DNA of 64,000 nt from Ilyonectria destructans (Eukaryota; Ascomycota; Sordariomycetes; Hypocreales; Nectriaceae), in the NCBI GenBank assembly GCA_020740775.1, contig JAHEWK010000001.1, positions 2,728,001 to 2,792,000 of the forward strand, written 5' to 3'. The translations under genes and the position numbers were made by a program. Below, piece after piece: positions 1 through 10,751 of this stretch (position 1 is the stretch's first letter; each line of letters starts with the position of its first letter). The notes beneath the pieces are model-generated. The model saw only the letters and a program-made list of their open reading frames with translations, was not told the DNA's origin and did not search any database.

Positions 1-887
1 GCGCTCGACGACTGTCCTGTTGGTCTCTTTTTGAGAAGTGATGTGGCGGATGCCTTTGCAAAGGACTTTGTGGGCGGAGCCCGAGCTGGAGGTGGTTCGT
101 CATCATCGAATAGCTCGTCATTGTCGTCATCATCCTCAGAGTCCGAGATGAAGGTTGCTCGCTCTTCGTGCTCCATGACGGCAGAAGATGGCTCGGAAAC
201 TTTGGGGATTGGCCGGTAGACGGGTTGAGCGGCTCTTCGGTAGTCGTTGACCATGGCCGCGGGGGCTTTGCTCGGCCGGGTCAGGGCTGCCGCACCTCGA
301 ACCGGCCTGGAGAGCGCTCCGTGGATACTGGCAATCTCCTTGGTCTCGCGTCGCACCTTTCTCATGACACTGGCGCCGTTGGCGGTCTTGGTACGACTAC
401 CTCTGGCAAATGCGAGAGTACTGGTGGTTGTGTCCCGTGGACCCCAACCTCGCTTGGGGCCGACTCGAGGTAGGAGCCTCCTATCGAGCCTCCTATCGAT
501 GATTGTGCTCGTGTTATTCTCCTTATTCTGCCTGAGACCGGCCAGGGTACTCATGAGCTTCGCCTCGCTCTCCTGGAGGGCTTGGTCGTGGTCCTTCTTG
601 TACTTCTCCCATACGCGGTACCACTTCTTGGGGTTCTGGGGCTTGTATGCCTTGGCCTTGTATTCCATGGGAAACTCGCGCTCGATGATCTTGAGCCAAA
701 TCTCGCCGGTCTCCCCATCGACCTGGGGAGAGTTGAGCTCGATCTGGCGTAGCTGGTGTGCGTTGTTGACCTTGAGGAGGATGTGGCGCACATTTTCGTA
801 AGGGAGGTAGTCGCCAACGCTCTCGAGTTCGCGGATGTTCTTGATGCACGCCGCGGTGGCGAGTTCCATCAGGGACTTGACACCCAT
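1..887 (-). CDS. Elongin-A (RNA polymerase II transcription factor SIII subunit A), C-terminal part missing
   Basis: The reading frame opens at the ATG at 887 and stays open to the window edge with no intron, giving about 295 residues; the C-terminus lies outside. The N-terminal 110 residues match the Elongin-A family: the start MGVKSLMELATAACIKN, then a BC-box-like stretch (residues about 5-20), an F-box-like segment (LRQIELNSPQ) and the pattern WLKIIEREFPMEY followed by W..W..YKKD. After this comes a basic, low-complexity tail with an acidic patch (SDSEDDDDNDELFDDDE). Elongin-A stimulates Pol II elongation with Elongin B/C and can act in ubiquitylation of stalled Pol II. The gene diverges from TFIIF beta with 680 bp between start codons. 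A 12-bp tandem duplication falls within the coding sequence. Confidence 0.85.
   Translation of the reverse strand, partial: MGVKSLMELATAACIKNIRELESVGDYLPYENVRHILLKVNNAHQLRQIELNSPQVDGETGEIWLKIIEREFPMEYKAKAYKPQNPKKWYRVWEKYKKDHDQALQESEAKLMSTLAGLRQNKENNTSTIIDRRLDRRLLPRVGPKRGWGPRDTTTSTLAFARGSRTKTANGASVMRKVRRETKEIASIHGALSRPVRGAAALTRPSKAPAAMVNDYRRAAQPVYRPIPKVSEPSSAVMEHEERATFISDSEDDDDNDELFDDDEPPPARAPPTKSFAKASATSLLKKRPTGQSSS
474..497. repeat. 12-bp perfect tandem duplication inside the Elongin-A gene
   Basis: The 12-mer GAGCCTCCTATC occurs twice in direct succession (474-485, 486-497). It keeps the frame and encodes a doubled DRRL-type unit in the low-complexity middle of Elongin-A. It is probably a replication-slippage product. 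Confidence 0.9.
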
Positions 888-1567
888 CTTGGCGAATTGA
901 ATCGGGGGGACGACGGGGTGGATTGGATGTGGTTGTGAATCAGCGCGATGGATTCGGTGTCGCTATGTCGGCGTAATTGTAGCTTGGATGAGGATGACCA
1001 GGACTGGCAGGTTCATGGTCTCTGGACTCGGCGGTAGAGAGTTGAGAAGGGCGGGAAATAATAAAGTAGTCGGGGAAGGAGAAGACCTGGATGCGGTTGA
1101 CCATCCGGGCCCTAATGTCACAAGATCATTCTTGTCTGATCGAGTCTCGTTGATCGTCGAGACTCCAGAGGTTGTAGGTTGTTCGCGGCGCTGGGGAGAC
1201 ACAGGCGCTGGAGTTCAGGGTACGTACCGACCTGGATAAGCCGACCATTCCCAATTGGGTAGTAAGATCTAAGCCGCACTGAGGCTAGCGGTTAACTTAC
1301 TCGCGGACAGTGGCTGGCACTTTGGAGCTCGCTTGGCCCGTGCGCATCAACCTCTTGAACTGGCGCTCCAGCTCCCATTTCGTCACTGCAGCCTTAAAGA
1401 CTTCCCTCAGACCTTTGACATCTCGCCTCTTTGTCCATCGTCAATCCTCTCCCGCACGCGCTCTCTCCCACGATCCCTCAGTCGCAAACGCACGGCCCGA
1501 CCCTTTCCACCTCAGCGGACCCCAGAGACCCTGGTCGCACGCTCGCTACAGCTACCCATCACCCACC
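888..1567. promoter_or_regulatory. Divergent promoter region, Elongin-A / TFIIF beta
   Basis: This gene-free 680 bp separates two divergent start codons that both encode Pol II general factors, so it must hold both promoters. The part next to the TFIIF beta start (about 1370-1567) is pyrimidine-rich (CTCTCCC-type tracts), as is common for highly expressed fungal genes. I see no clear TATA box. Confidence 0.5.
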
Positions 1568-2834
1568 ATGGCCGACGCCGGATTCATCAAGCCCGACCCT
1601 GAGGCTACCGCCTCCCCCGCGAACGCTGAGGAGGATGACCTCTACGAAGATGCCGGAGACCTCGAATTCTTCGACAAGAACATTCCGAACAGCCCCTTTG
1701 AGACTCTCTACCTCGCGCGCGTCCCCAAGTACATGTGGGACGCGTGGGTGAAGATGACGGAGCGACTGGGCGATGACGACGAAATTCAAATCGGAACACT
1801 GCGCACATGGAACGAGTCCAAGCCTGACGGTGCCACGGATGTAGGCAACAATACCATTCCAGTCTCACCAACAACTGCGTTTCTGACATGTCCATAGACC
1901 AAGTTGCGCATGCTGCTTCATCCTAACTGCCCAGAGCACCAACTTATCCCCCGCGAGTACGACCTTGAGGTCCTTGACGCAAACGTCAACAACCACTTCA
2001 TCTTCAGTGAAGAGGACCTGCCAGGGTTCAAGGCGCGCACCAAGGCTCGCCAGGACGCCTCCAACGCCGGAATCCCAGCCTCGATCCTGAGACAGAGAGC
2101 TGCTGCTGCTAGCGGCGCCGAGCGACCGACCTACGACCGGAGGAGTCGATACCAGCCATACTACCGCAAGGCGGTGCCAAGTTTGTCATCACCTGGCTGG
2201 CTGTTTGCCTCCATGCTAATTTGACGTTACAGAGCGAACCAAGGTGTTTGGCAAGATCCACTACGATGTCCGTGTGGAGCCCAGAGACGTCCAAGAGGAG
2301 GAGCGTCTCTTGGCACAACGCCTGATGGATGCCGAGCAATCAAAGTCGAAGCTCCAAATCATCAGCCGCAACAAAGCATCCTCCATCATCAATCCTGGCA
2401 CTGCTGGTGCAGTCAGCTGGGGAGGCAACTTCATCGTATGTTTCGCTTTACTCAGTCGCGTGCTTTCATGGCTCACATTTCTCTAGAAAAACACGGCTCC
2501 GATTGTCAAGCCCAAGAAGGGCGAGGTGTTCAAGGCCGCTCGTATCCCCAAGAACCAGCTTTTGGATCTTATTTTCGAGTGCTTCCGTCAGTTCCAGTAC
2601 TGGTCTATGAAGGCGCTCCGACAGAAGCTGCACCAGCCCGACACGTATTTGCGTCAAGTCCTGGAAGACGTTGCTGTTCTGAACAAGAGCGGCCGGTTCG
2701 CCAATCACTACTGCCTCAGCGACGCCTACCGGGACAAGGGTGGCTCGGAGTCCAAGGAAGCTGCGGCGGAGGCGGTTGATGATGGCGATGATGACGAGGG
2801 CGAGGAGATGGAGGACGTTTTGCCCACGCAGTAG
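1568..2834 (+). CDS. Transcription initiation factor TFIIF subunit beta (Tfg2/RAP30)
   Basis: Four exons: 1568-1840, 1898-2180, 2233-2435, 2487-2834, giving 368 residues. Introns are 57, 52 and 51 nt with GT..AG ends, and the joins keep the frame (GATD|TKLRML, KAVPK|RTKVFGK split inside a Lys codon, NFI|KNTAP). The N-terminal half forms the TFIIF beta dimerisation region (LYLARVPKYMWDAW, then KLRMLLHPN..). The C-terminal part is the winged-helix DNA-binding domain (RIPKNQLLDLIFECF, YWSMKALRQKLHQP..YLRQVLEDVAVLNKSGRFANHY), followed by an acidic tail. The protein works in the nucleus with TFIIF alpha to bring Pol II to promoters. The start ATG sits in a good context (CACCATGG) after a long pyrimidine-rich leader. 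Confidence 0.95.
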
Positions 2835-3372
2835 TATCGTGGATGATGTTCGTTCACATGTCCCAGAATCGGCAAAAGCCGACGGGAGTATTTTTGTTCC
2901 TTTACTTTGGTGTTTGGGGGTTAAGGCATTAAGGCCAGGGTTTTTAGAGTATGATACCCTTTATTATTAGAGATTAGGACAGATGAGAAGCCAGCGCAGA
3001 CTTGCCTCTCTATGGGCACCTGATCACCTGTCGTTGAATTAGGCTTGGCGTTTGAGCCAGAAGTGAAAGTGAGACGACTCGAGGCAATTCGGCTCTTTGA
3101 AGCTCCACAATCGGCACTCTGTAGCATCCACATCAGGACCTACGTAATTCAGCTTCTTCCCCGCACGCCATTAATCATGAAGCGGCTTTAGGACGGAATG
3201 GGTTGATCAGGTCACCAGGTGTCGACTATCTAGTGACTGCGTCTTGGTGGCGGAACACCTCGGGACATTAATAAGTCTGACGCCAGTAACGTTTCCGGCG
3301 ATCCCATTTTCCAACATCATTTACATGTACAACAGCGTCCCTCTCTCAGAGACGAAGCCCCCATCCGCAACC
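2835..3372. other. Intergenic, TFIIF beta to HAD phosphatase (tandem)
   Basis: These 538 bp hold the 3' UTR of TFIIF beta and the promoter of the next gene. No open frame shows family character. An in-frame ATG at 3325 precedes the preferred start of the next gene. Confidence 0.5.
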
Positions 3373-4182
3373 ATGCATCTCATATTCGATTTTGATGGAA
3401 CAATTACCCAACAAGACACTGTTGGAGTACTCGCCAACTCGGCTATTGAGTATCAGAAGCGCCACCGTGGCGAAGACCTACAGGCCGAATGGGATCAAGT
3501 GGTCCGGTCTTACATGGAAGATTACCAGCGCTACAGCAGTGAGCACCCAATGCCGGCGGAGGAACGGAAATGTGTCGAGGAGGAAATACGTTTCCTATCA
3601 GGCATGAAGGATGTCGAAGAGGCGTCTCTACATCGGGTTGCCGCGTCACAAGTCTTTGCTGGTCTCGATGCCGAGAAGTTGAGGCGCGCTGGCGAGGAGG
3701 CTGTAAGGAGCGGCAAAGTCAAGATCCGAGAGGGCTTCGAGGACTTGATCAGCCTTGCGGAAGAGAAGAGATGGGAGGTATGCGTCGTCTCGGTGAACTG
3801 GTCCCGCGCCTTCATCGAGGGCGTGCTCCTCCCGCACCAGATCCGCGTCATCGCCAACGAGCCGCACGCGGACGGATCGATCCTGGGACCCGAGTTCCTG
3901 GGCGGGCGGATGACGAATGGCCATGAGAAGAGGGAAGCCCTGGATCATGTCGTGACGGACAAGAAGAAGCGTGTGCTCTACTTCGGGGACTCGACGACGG
4001 ACATGGAGTGTCTCCTGGAAGGCGGCATCGTCATATCGAATGACGAAGCCTCGTCGCTGATGCGCACTCTACGGAGAGTGGGCGAGCCAGTGCCTCATGT
4101 TGGCGAACGGGAGACTGCCTCAAACTTGATGTGGGCGCGAGACTTTCGGGAGGTATTGGAGAGCGGTGTGTTGCATGAGTAG
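3373..4182 (+). CDS. HAD-superfamily phosphatase (phosphoserine-phosphatase-like)
   Basis: A single exon of 269 residues. The chosen ATG at 3373 (context AACCATGC) puts the catalytic motif I, FDFDGTIT, at residues 5-12, with nucleophile Asp6 and acid/base Asp8, the usual position close to the N-terminus. Earlier in-frame ATGs would add up to 43 residues without domain character. Motif II is VVSVNWS, and motif III/IV is the acidic VLYFGDSTTDMECL stretch that binds Mg2+ in HAD enzymes. The helical cap between motifs I and II fits the C1-capped group that includes phosphoserine phosphatase and the small-molecule phosphatases of yeast. Substrate cannot be read from sequence. No signal peptide, so it is probably cytosolic. 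Confidence 0.85.
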   Translation: MHLIFDFDGTITQQDTVGVLANSAIEYQKRHRGEDLQAEWDQVVRSYMEDYQRYSSEHPMPAEERKCVEEEIRFLSGMKDVEEASLHRVAASQVFAGLDAEKLRRAGEEAVRSGKVKIREGFEDLISLAEEKRWEVCVVSVNWSRAFIEGVLLPHQIRVIANEPHADGSILGPEFLGGRMTNGHEKREALDHVVTDKKKRVLYFGDSTTDMECLLEGGIVISNDEASSLMRTLRRVGEPVPHVGERETASNLMWARDFREVLESGVLHE

Positions 4183-5283
4183 AGAGGGGGCTTTTGCAGC
4201 GTCTACGTGTTTCGAGGAATTTCTTCTGACCCAAATGTTTGTGAACAATCGGATACTTGCCGATGAAGCCTTGGAGCCCTGTTGTGGTGTTCTTTGTTAC
4301 TATGCATGATGTTCTGGTGAAAGGGGCTTCTTCCCATCGCTTGTTGGCATGTCTCGTTGTTGGCAGTACAGGAGCCCGAAAGACAGAAGGACAAACGTCT
4401 AGGAGTCAGAACTAGCTGGAAATATAAATTCAAGTAAGATGCATGTCTTCTGCCATCGCTCATCCGTGAAGGAAGGAGGCGAAAACGGCAGTCTTCAGCA
4501 CCCAAGATACATCGAGAGAGCCATCCTGACTCTGACCAAATCATACGCAAAAATACTCAATAGTAGACACTCCGGCTATGTGTGTTTACACACGCTCAAT
4601 ATTCTCCTGTACGCACCATGTCTGGGGCCGGCGCGTCAGGCGATGCAACACCGCCCAGGACCACGCGCTGGGCAAGTTGCCATTCAGCTGCCGAACGCGC
4701 AAGCCGCATGGTCTCATGTCGCGAAAGGTGCAGGGGAAGTGCAACAAGTGTAAGAGGATGGACAACAAATTGAAAAGGGCCAAAGTCGGAGTGGAGTATT
4801 GTAGGAGGACTCTCCAGAATATGGGGTTGTTGGAGGAAGGGAAAGGGGGAGAGAAGCAGGAGAGAGGAGCTGAAGTGGAAGTTGGTTGTAAGGATGAAGC
4901 AGAGGTTGGGGATGCAACTGGAGAGAAGCAACTCTAGACAGAGGGAGGAGTTCTCTTTGAAAAGGTACACGGCAACGAGTTTGACTGAAACTACTTTAAG
5001 TTGCTGTATGGCATAATGAATATCCTGTAATCTCTAGACTTTGGTATATGTGAAATATGAACAGAAACCCACCTCAACAAGACCTAGTTGTGGACGCAAA
5101 GGACACTATAGGGATCAATGGATAGTTCAAATTAGCGCAGGGAAAAAACAATTCGACGTTTCCAAAAGCAGGCTATAGACTTATCTACTGAGATACTCGG
5201 GGGGGGGATGAACGACGTCCCATGTATATCCACTATTCAACCTCTCACAGTCCGTCTCTCACAGTCCCATAGCAATGTCAAGC
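4183..5283. other. Convergent intergenic region without a supported gene
   Basis: About 1.1 kb between the 3' ends of the HAD gene and the CorA-like gene. Several frames of 65-125 codons are open on both strands around 4203-4970, but they are low in complexity (Leu/Ser/Pro one way, Lys/Glu/Gly the other), overlap each other and lack recognisable motifs. A run of nine G residues lies near 5200. Apart from the two 3' UTRs I see nothing I can name. Confidence 0.45.
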
Positions 5284-7383
5284 TCACACAGCCGTCGACC
5301 GCTGATTCATACTCCACATTCTCGCCTCCATAATCTGCCGCTGTCTCATGCTCGCACTGCGTCCCGAGCCACTCTCGCCACCGTCCTTCATCGTCGAGTC
5401 CATGGCTTCGAGGTCGGGCAGCTCCTCAAGCACCCGGGCCTTCTCGTCGCGCCGCGCCGACAGGTAGAAGAAGTCGTGCACGAAGCTATTGTCCAGGTTG
5501 CGCGGCATGCCGTCGGCGGTCCAGAACCGCTCCTCGCTGAGCTCGTGCGAGAGGTGTCGCCGGAAGTACCGGTCTTGCGTCACCCACCACGCGCGCCACA
5601 CGACGAGGATGAAGATAGTCACGGGGATTGCTACCGCCCAGAAGACCCAGAAGCTCTGGCTGAAGCGCTTGACGTTGCCCACGCCATCTTTTGAACTTGC
5701 GCTTGACCCTTCGTCCTCCTCGTCGGGACCAAGCCAGTCGAACATGGACATGCCGAACAGGCTGCTGAGGAACTCGCCGGGGAGGAAGACGGCGGTGATG
5801 ACAGCCAGAGCCTTCATGGCGGAGCTGTCTCGAGAGGATGCCACCGCCATGCGAGCATTCAGCACGTTGTCTTCCTGAGCCATCTTACTGTAGATCTAAG
5901 GCGTGTTAGCGGTGGTTTTTGGACAGGTGTGATTTCAGGGGCAACTTACCATGTCGATCTGCGCACGGCACCGAGCCTCGGACATACGCCTATCGGTTTC
6001 AAGGCCCATGCAAAGCCGCAGCAATCCATCGAGGTACTGCCTGATTTCGTGCCAGTGCGAGCCCAGCGAATCGCCGTCTATTTCTCCATCCGGAACCTGG
6101 ACCCGGAAAGTCGGAGGGAGCACGGGGCTCACGGGAAGACCTCGCTCCGGATCCAAGATCAGGGGGCTCAACATGCTGAGGTCCTGGCCGAACTGAGGCG
6201 AGCTCCCCATGCGCTCGGCGAGCTCGTCGCCGGCCAAGATCAGGACCTTGACGGCGCGCTCCATCCAGCGGATCGTGTCGAGCAGCTTGATGGTGTCCTT
6301 CAACACCTCGTGCGCCCGCTTCATGAGGTTCGCCATGGTCATGGGGCCCCAGGTGACCTTGCCGTTCTCGTCCCTGCTCATCTGCCGTCTCAGGCGGAAG
6401 GGGGACGGTTCCTCGGTGTCGAAGCCGGCAACGTTGCTGACGTCGTGTTCCAGGGCGGCCACGTTCATGTTGTTGTCAGAGACGGCTTCTTCGCAGCGCA
6501 TGAACTGCACCTGAAGAAGCACGACCGGCATGATGAGCGGGTGGGCCCAGTGAGCTCGGCAAGACTCCAGGCGATGGTCGTACTCATCGAGGTCGTCGAG
6601 GTTGTGCCTTCTGGGTTCCCACGACTGCCGGACCAAGATGGTGGCGGAACGAGTGTGGACGTTGTACGTCATGGAAAGGAAATCGCAAGGCGTCCTTGGC
6701 ATTTCGGAAAACGACAGAATCACACCTGGATCACTGTAAGCGCGAGCTACAAGCATGATTTCACTTCTCGTGCACTTACTCAACTCAGATCTGTCTTTGG
6801 ACCAAAACCGCGATTCCGTTGTCGTACGGGTCGAGTACTGGAGAGTTGCCGGGTGCAAATTCATGGCAGCTAGGTCACCTGGAGTCATGCTGAGGATATC
6901 CCGGCCGCCATCTGCGGGTGTCCTGCGTTTGAAACAGATGCTAAGCCAGTTAGTCAAGCGTACTCAACGGAACATGGTGTATCGCGGACGTACACTCTGC
7001 GGATCCGACCTTCCATCCGGGCCGAGGGAGATTCCGTGCCGTCTGGCCTGCGGAATTCGCCCTAGCAAGTTAGTAACTAGATCAGATAGCTCTGGTTACA
7101 GAAAACATACATTACGATCCAGAAGGAAGCCGTGGCGGAAGGCTAGATCGAACAGGGTGGTGCCCGACGCATCATCTCGGGTGAAATGATGGACAATGTG
7201 CTCCTCTCCGTTTCCAAGGGAGTCCTTCTGCGCCCCAGATTCCAGCTCTTCGGGCTTCTTGTAGACGACGTACTCGTCATACTCGATGTTTGAAGGGGTG
7301 CCATCTTTGGGGATGAGGACTTGACTAGAACAGACTCGCTGATCGTAGTTGAAAAGATCTAAACCGTGGTGTACAAGACCCAT
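5284..7383 (-). CDS. CorA-like membrane protein (Mg2+ transporter-like fold)
   Basis: Modelled exons (transcript order): 7383-7111, 7061-6994, 6940-6780, 6725-5950, 5895-5284, giving 629 residues. Introns are 49-54 nt with GT..AG ends, and all joins keep the frame. The C-terminal exon holds the CorA signature arrangement: a long helix (AVASSRDSSAMKALAVITAV), a first membrane segment (FLPGEFLSSLFGM) and a second one (FWVFWAVAIPVTIFILVVW). The pore motif GMN reads GMS (FGMSMF). The preceding 400 residues are the large soluble domain. Fungal members of this group are common and uncharacterised, so ion transport is inferred from fold only. The 5' end is unsure: a coding-looking stretch at 7532-7719 may be an additional first exon, although I could not find a splice pair that keeps frame. 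The 54-nt intron at 6726-6779 is itself open in frame. Confidence 0.75.
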
Positions 7384-7531
7384 TAAGGAGGTCGCGTGTT
7401 GCCGTCGAAGTCCGACAGCATAGGCTTGCGAAAGTTAACAAGAAGAGCCACCCTGCTACGACGGGCAGCGACTCGTGGAGACATGGATTGTGGGGGAGGT
7501 GATGATGGAAACAAGCACGTAGTGGATCTAC

Positions 7532-7719
7532 GTAGTGAGATGAGAGTCGATAGAGGTCGATCCTTTTTTCTTCCAAAGCAGAGATCCATCAGGCCCAGAA
7601 GCGGGTCGCACGTCTTCTTTATGAGGAGTTGATAGCTGGAGAGCCAAGACATAAGCAACAAGGGTACCCAGCTCGCCAATGTCATATCGAGGCAACCATT
7701 GGGCCCGCGGGAACGTCAT
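7532..7719 (-). other. Possible upstream exon of the CorA-like gene
   Basis: Reading from the ATG at 7719, 62 codons give a protein-like sequence (MTFPRAQWLPRYDIGELGT.., then STPHKEDVRPASGPDGSLLW) that ends at a possible donor GTAGAT at 7531. The nearest acceptor before the next exon (CGCAAG, exon from 7424) would put the frame off by one, so I have not joined them. An RNA read across this junction would settle it. Confidence 0.35.
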
Positions 7720-10700
7720 CGTACCGCTCGTGCCCGAAGGAGCGCCCACGCCTCGCTACGATGTTCATGTGAGCAAGCGCCGGGGTTTGCAGATTGCGGC
7801 TGATTTACCGGGGGAGCCCCCTCCCCGTAGCGGCGCCCAACCGGACACGGCGAATGAGGAGGTGAGGCTCCGCGGCCGGGGCGGAGGATCACGGAGCCGC
7901 CCGGGTGGTCCGGCCAGGCAACGGCGTTTTGGGCAAGCGTGGCGGTGGCTTAGATCCGGGGTTTGGTTCGCGGGGGGGGGGGGATGGGGTGGTGATGAAC
8001 AGGCTTCTAGAAAGAGTGTGGGGGAGAGGAGGTTGGGCAGCATTGAAACTGGGCATGCATCGTGGCGACAACATGTGATTAGTTCAAGGTGAGGATCAGC
8101 CTCGCGCTGGATTCTTTGTGCGTATCCTTCGCTGAAGAGTTGGAGTGAGACAATCTCCACTTGCAGACAAGAAATACAGACAACTTTGGACGTCATTTAC
8201 CCTGCATCATATGGGAATTAGTCCAATCCGTTACTTAATCAATACCCATCTGATATCCATCCCGGTCGCCGTTGGATCTTATCCCAAAGATTCCCGTTGG
8301 GCATCATTCACCTTGTCTGCTGATAGAGTCCCAATCCCTCAGCCACACTCGTGTTGGTTGAATCCCTGGTTAAATACACTCGTCATTTGGCTTCAACTTA
8401 CCACTTGCCTAAAATGGCTCACCTTCAGGTCTACAGTCTGGTCACCAGCCTCCTGGAAACGAATAACGGGTCATGCGCGCAATATTCATGGTGAATGCTC
8501 CACCTCGCCGCGCCCGACATTCTGCTAGGTGCAGGAACGCGGCAAGAAGCTCCATTATTAGTTATCATGATGCGGGAACGAACCGGGTTCTAACTGCTTG
8601 ATACATTGAATCCTCCCGATACGGAAATCCCGAGTCATTACGATTGCAATTGGGACGGAAAGAATGTCATTACCTGGACACAGGGCAATTTGTAGTACTG
8701 TTACCGGGATATGGGAATTAACCGGGTGTAAGACAATGCCGTCACATCGTTGCTCCTGTGACCTGGCAGGCGAATTCTGTCAAGTGGCTGGAACTGACAA
8801 CCGAGGATTGACTCTGAAGAGTGGACGTCAAGTTCAGGACGCATGCGCCGGCGCAATGAGGCGCAATGAGGCACTTCGTCCACTCGTGCGAATGTCTCGG
8901 GCCGGACAAGCCCAGAGCTGCGATAGCCCAATCGGGAACAGGAAAAAGGGGCTTCTTGCTGAGACCCGCAATCCAACAAAGGGGAGATGGAATGGAACAT
9001 GCGTGTGGTCAATTCCGTCAATTCCAACTCCCGGCGCGAAGTTCGACTATCGATGGTGGCTTGACTAGCGCTGGTCTGAGAGAAGCTGAACACAATTATT
9101 TGTACTAAGATGAAGCTCGGGTCGCGCGTGTTTGAGCTATTCACCCTCAGCTAGTGAGTCTGGGAGATGTGAATTTTTTCCTCCAAGTAGATCCCGTAAT
9201 GGAATGCCGACTATTGATTACTTATGTGCCCTTTGTAATTAGATACCGACATCTTGGACGGAGTAGCCCATCGCGTTGCCGGGGATCGCGTGCAAGGAGA
9301 ACTTAGAAGGCCGCGCTCTCAGGGATGATCCCGCCAAAGCAAGGACGCTTGGTAAAGTCTGGACCGAGCGCAAAATGTGTCTTATCTATGTAGACAGGAC
9401 TGCACTAGAATCCTATCTTGTATTTGCCGTCTGACCTTGGCAAAACCTGGTTGCGCCACCGAGGTAGTCAATTTCCTCCACCTGGAGCGCAAGTTAAGGT
9501 GGGCTAGGGCACCGGGACAGTGAGACTGTGGCTAGACTATGGGCCGTGGAGGGTCTCTGGGTGTTATTTACAGCAAGTTTGTGTTACTTGGAGGGTAGCT
9601 TTAGAGCTGGAAGGTATTTGAGAGCGAATAATGAGTGTGTTGCGGACAGGGATCGTTTCGTGATGTGGGCGAAGGGGGATGGTGAGTGAGTAGGTAGTTG
9701 ACTGCCCGAGATGGCAAATTCGCAACAGAAGGGATTGCATTGTATTTTAGAGTTGACAGAAGATGAATTCTATACAGGTGTAATTAAACGGAGGACCAAC
9801 GGGCGTTCAGCAACTACGCTAGACCCCTGAATGGCGTCTACATCGTCGGTGCTACTTGATCTAACGCTGGGTTGACCCTTGAATATTCGCTAATAAGTCA
9901 CTTTGCACTAACATCGCGAGTCCCTTTCATCCACCAAGGCGCAATCTAAGACCAGCTTGGAAGCCCGAGCCCTTCCCGTCCGTCTTAGCGTGGAGACCAT
10001 TGATTCTGAACATTCTAGACACTCTCAGACACTCTAGTCACTGGTGCATTCCTTGCTTCCCACCACAGACACACGTTTTGGCGTCACAGTCTCAGCTGAC
10101 GCTCTACTCGATCAAGATGGCTCCCTCAGCCTCCCTGACCCATGTGGAGAGCGGCATCGCCTTTCCAGGCCCTGCGGACTCCATTTCACTAGAGTGCCGC
10201 GGTTTCTGATCTGCCCGAGATACCACGGCTGGAGCTATTGTTGACGCGCGGCTTAGACTGTTTGCTGTCGCGTGGAATCTGGCGCCAACGGCTCTCTCAT
10301 CGGCTGGAACCTTCAGATCGACTAATAAGTCTGCCGCAAGCCCCCCGTGTTTATGCCGTCTCCGTGGACCTGCTTGTTTCTCCATCCTCGAAAAGCACCA
10401 AGTGTGTTTGCCGCATCATAATCTGACGTGCGTCATCTGATACCGTCTTCTTCTTCGTCACATTCTCTGCGGTGGTTGTTGAACGGCTTCGCAGCTCTCC
10501 GAGAACCCCAGCCCTCCTCGAGTATCTTCGTTCCAGACCCGAAGGTTGGGAACCCATGCTTGGAGTCTAGGCTACACACGCCATTGCAGACACGCTCTTC
10601 CGCACCCTGTCTTATCTACTACGAGGATACACACACCACGCCAATTTAGACTCAGACCGCATCATCGGATTCTCATAAGAAGCCCACGTCGCACCGTTGT

Positions 10701-10751
10701 CTTCGATTTTCACATCCTGCTTCACCCATCACACTCAGCATCACAAACACC
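7720..10751. other. Gene-poor 3-kb region upstream of the chitinase
   Basis: No frame here looks like a conserved protein. The stretch includes a nine- or ten-G run near 7970-7982, a small tandem GGCGCAATGA duplication near 8850-8870, and AT-richer DNA at 9150-9950. The last 700 bp before 10752 are C-rich with many CAC/CTC triplets, as expected for the promoter and leader of the chitinase gene. I see no repeats with transposon character. Confidence 0.45.

Noticed and set aside
4203..4970. Several 65-125-codon frames on both strands between the HAD and CorA-like genes
   Set aside because: Low complexity, mutually overlapping, no splice-consistent extension and no motif.
7765..8196. 143-codon minus-strand frame
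   Set aside because: Pro/Arg/Leu-rich translation of GC-rich DNA with no domain; overlaps equally long frames on the other strand.
9961..9995. CTTCCCGTCCG resembling part of a fungal 5S rRNA gene
   Set aside because: The flanking bases do not match 5S rRNA and no internal control region follows.
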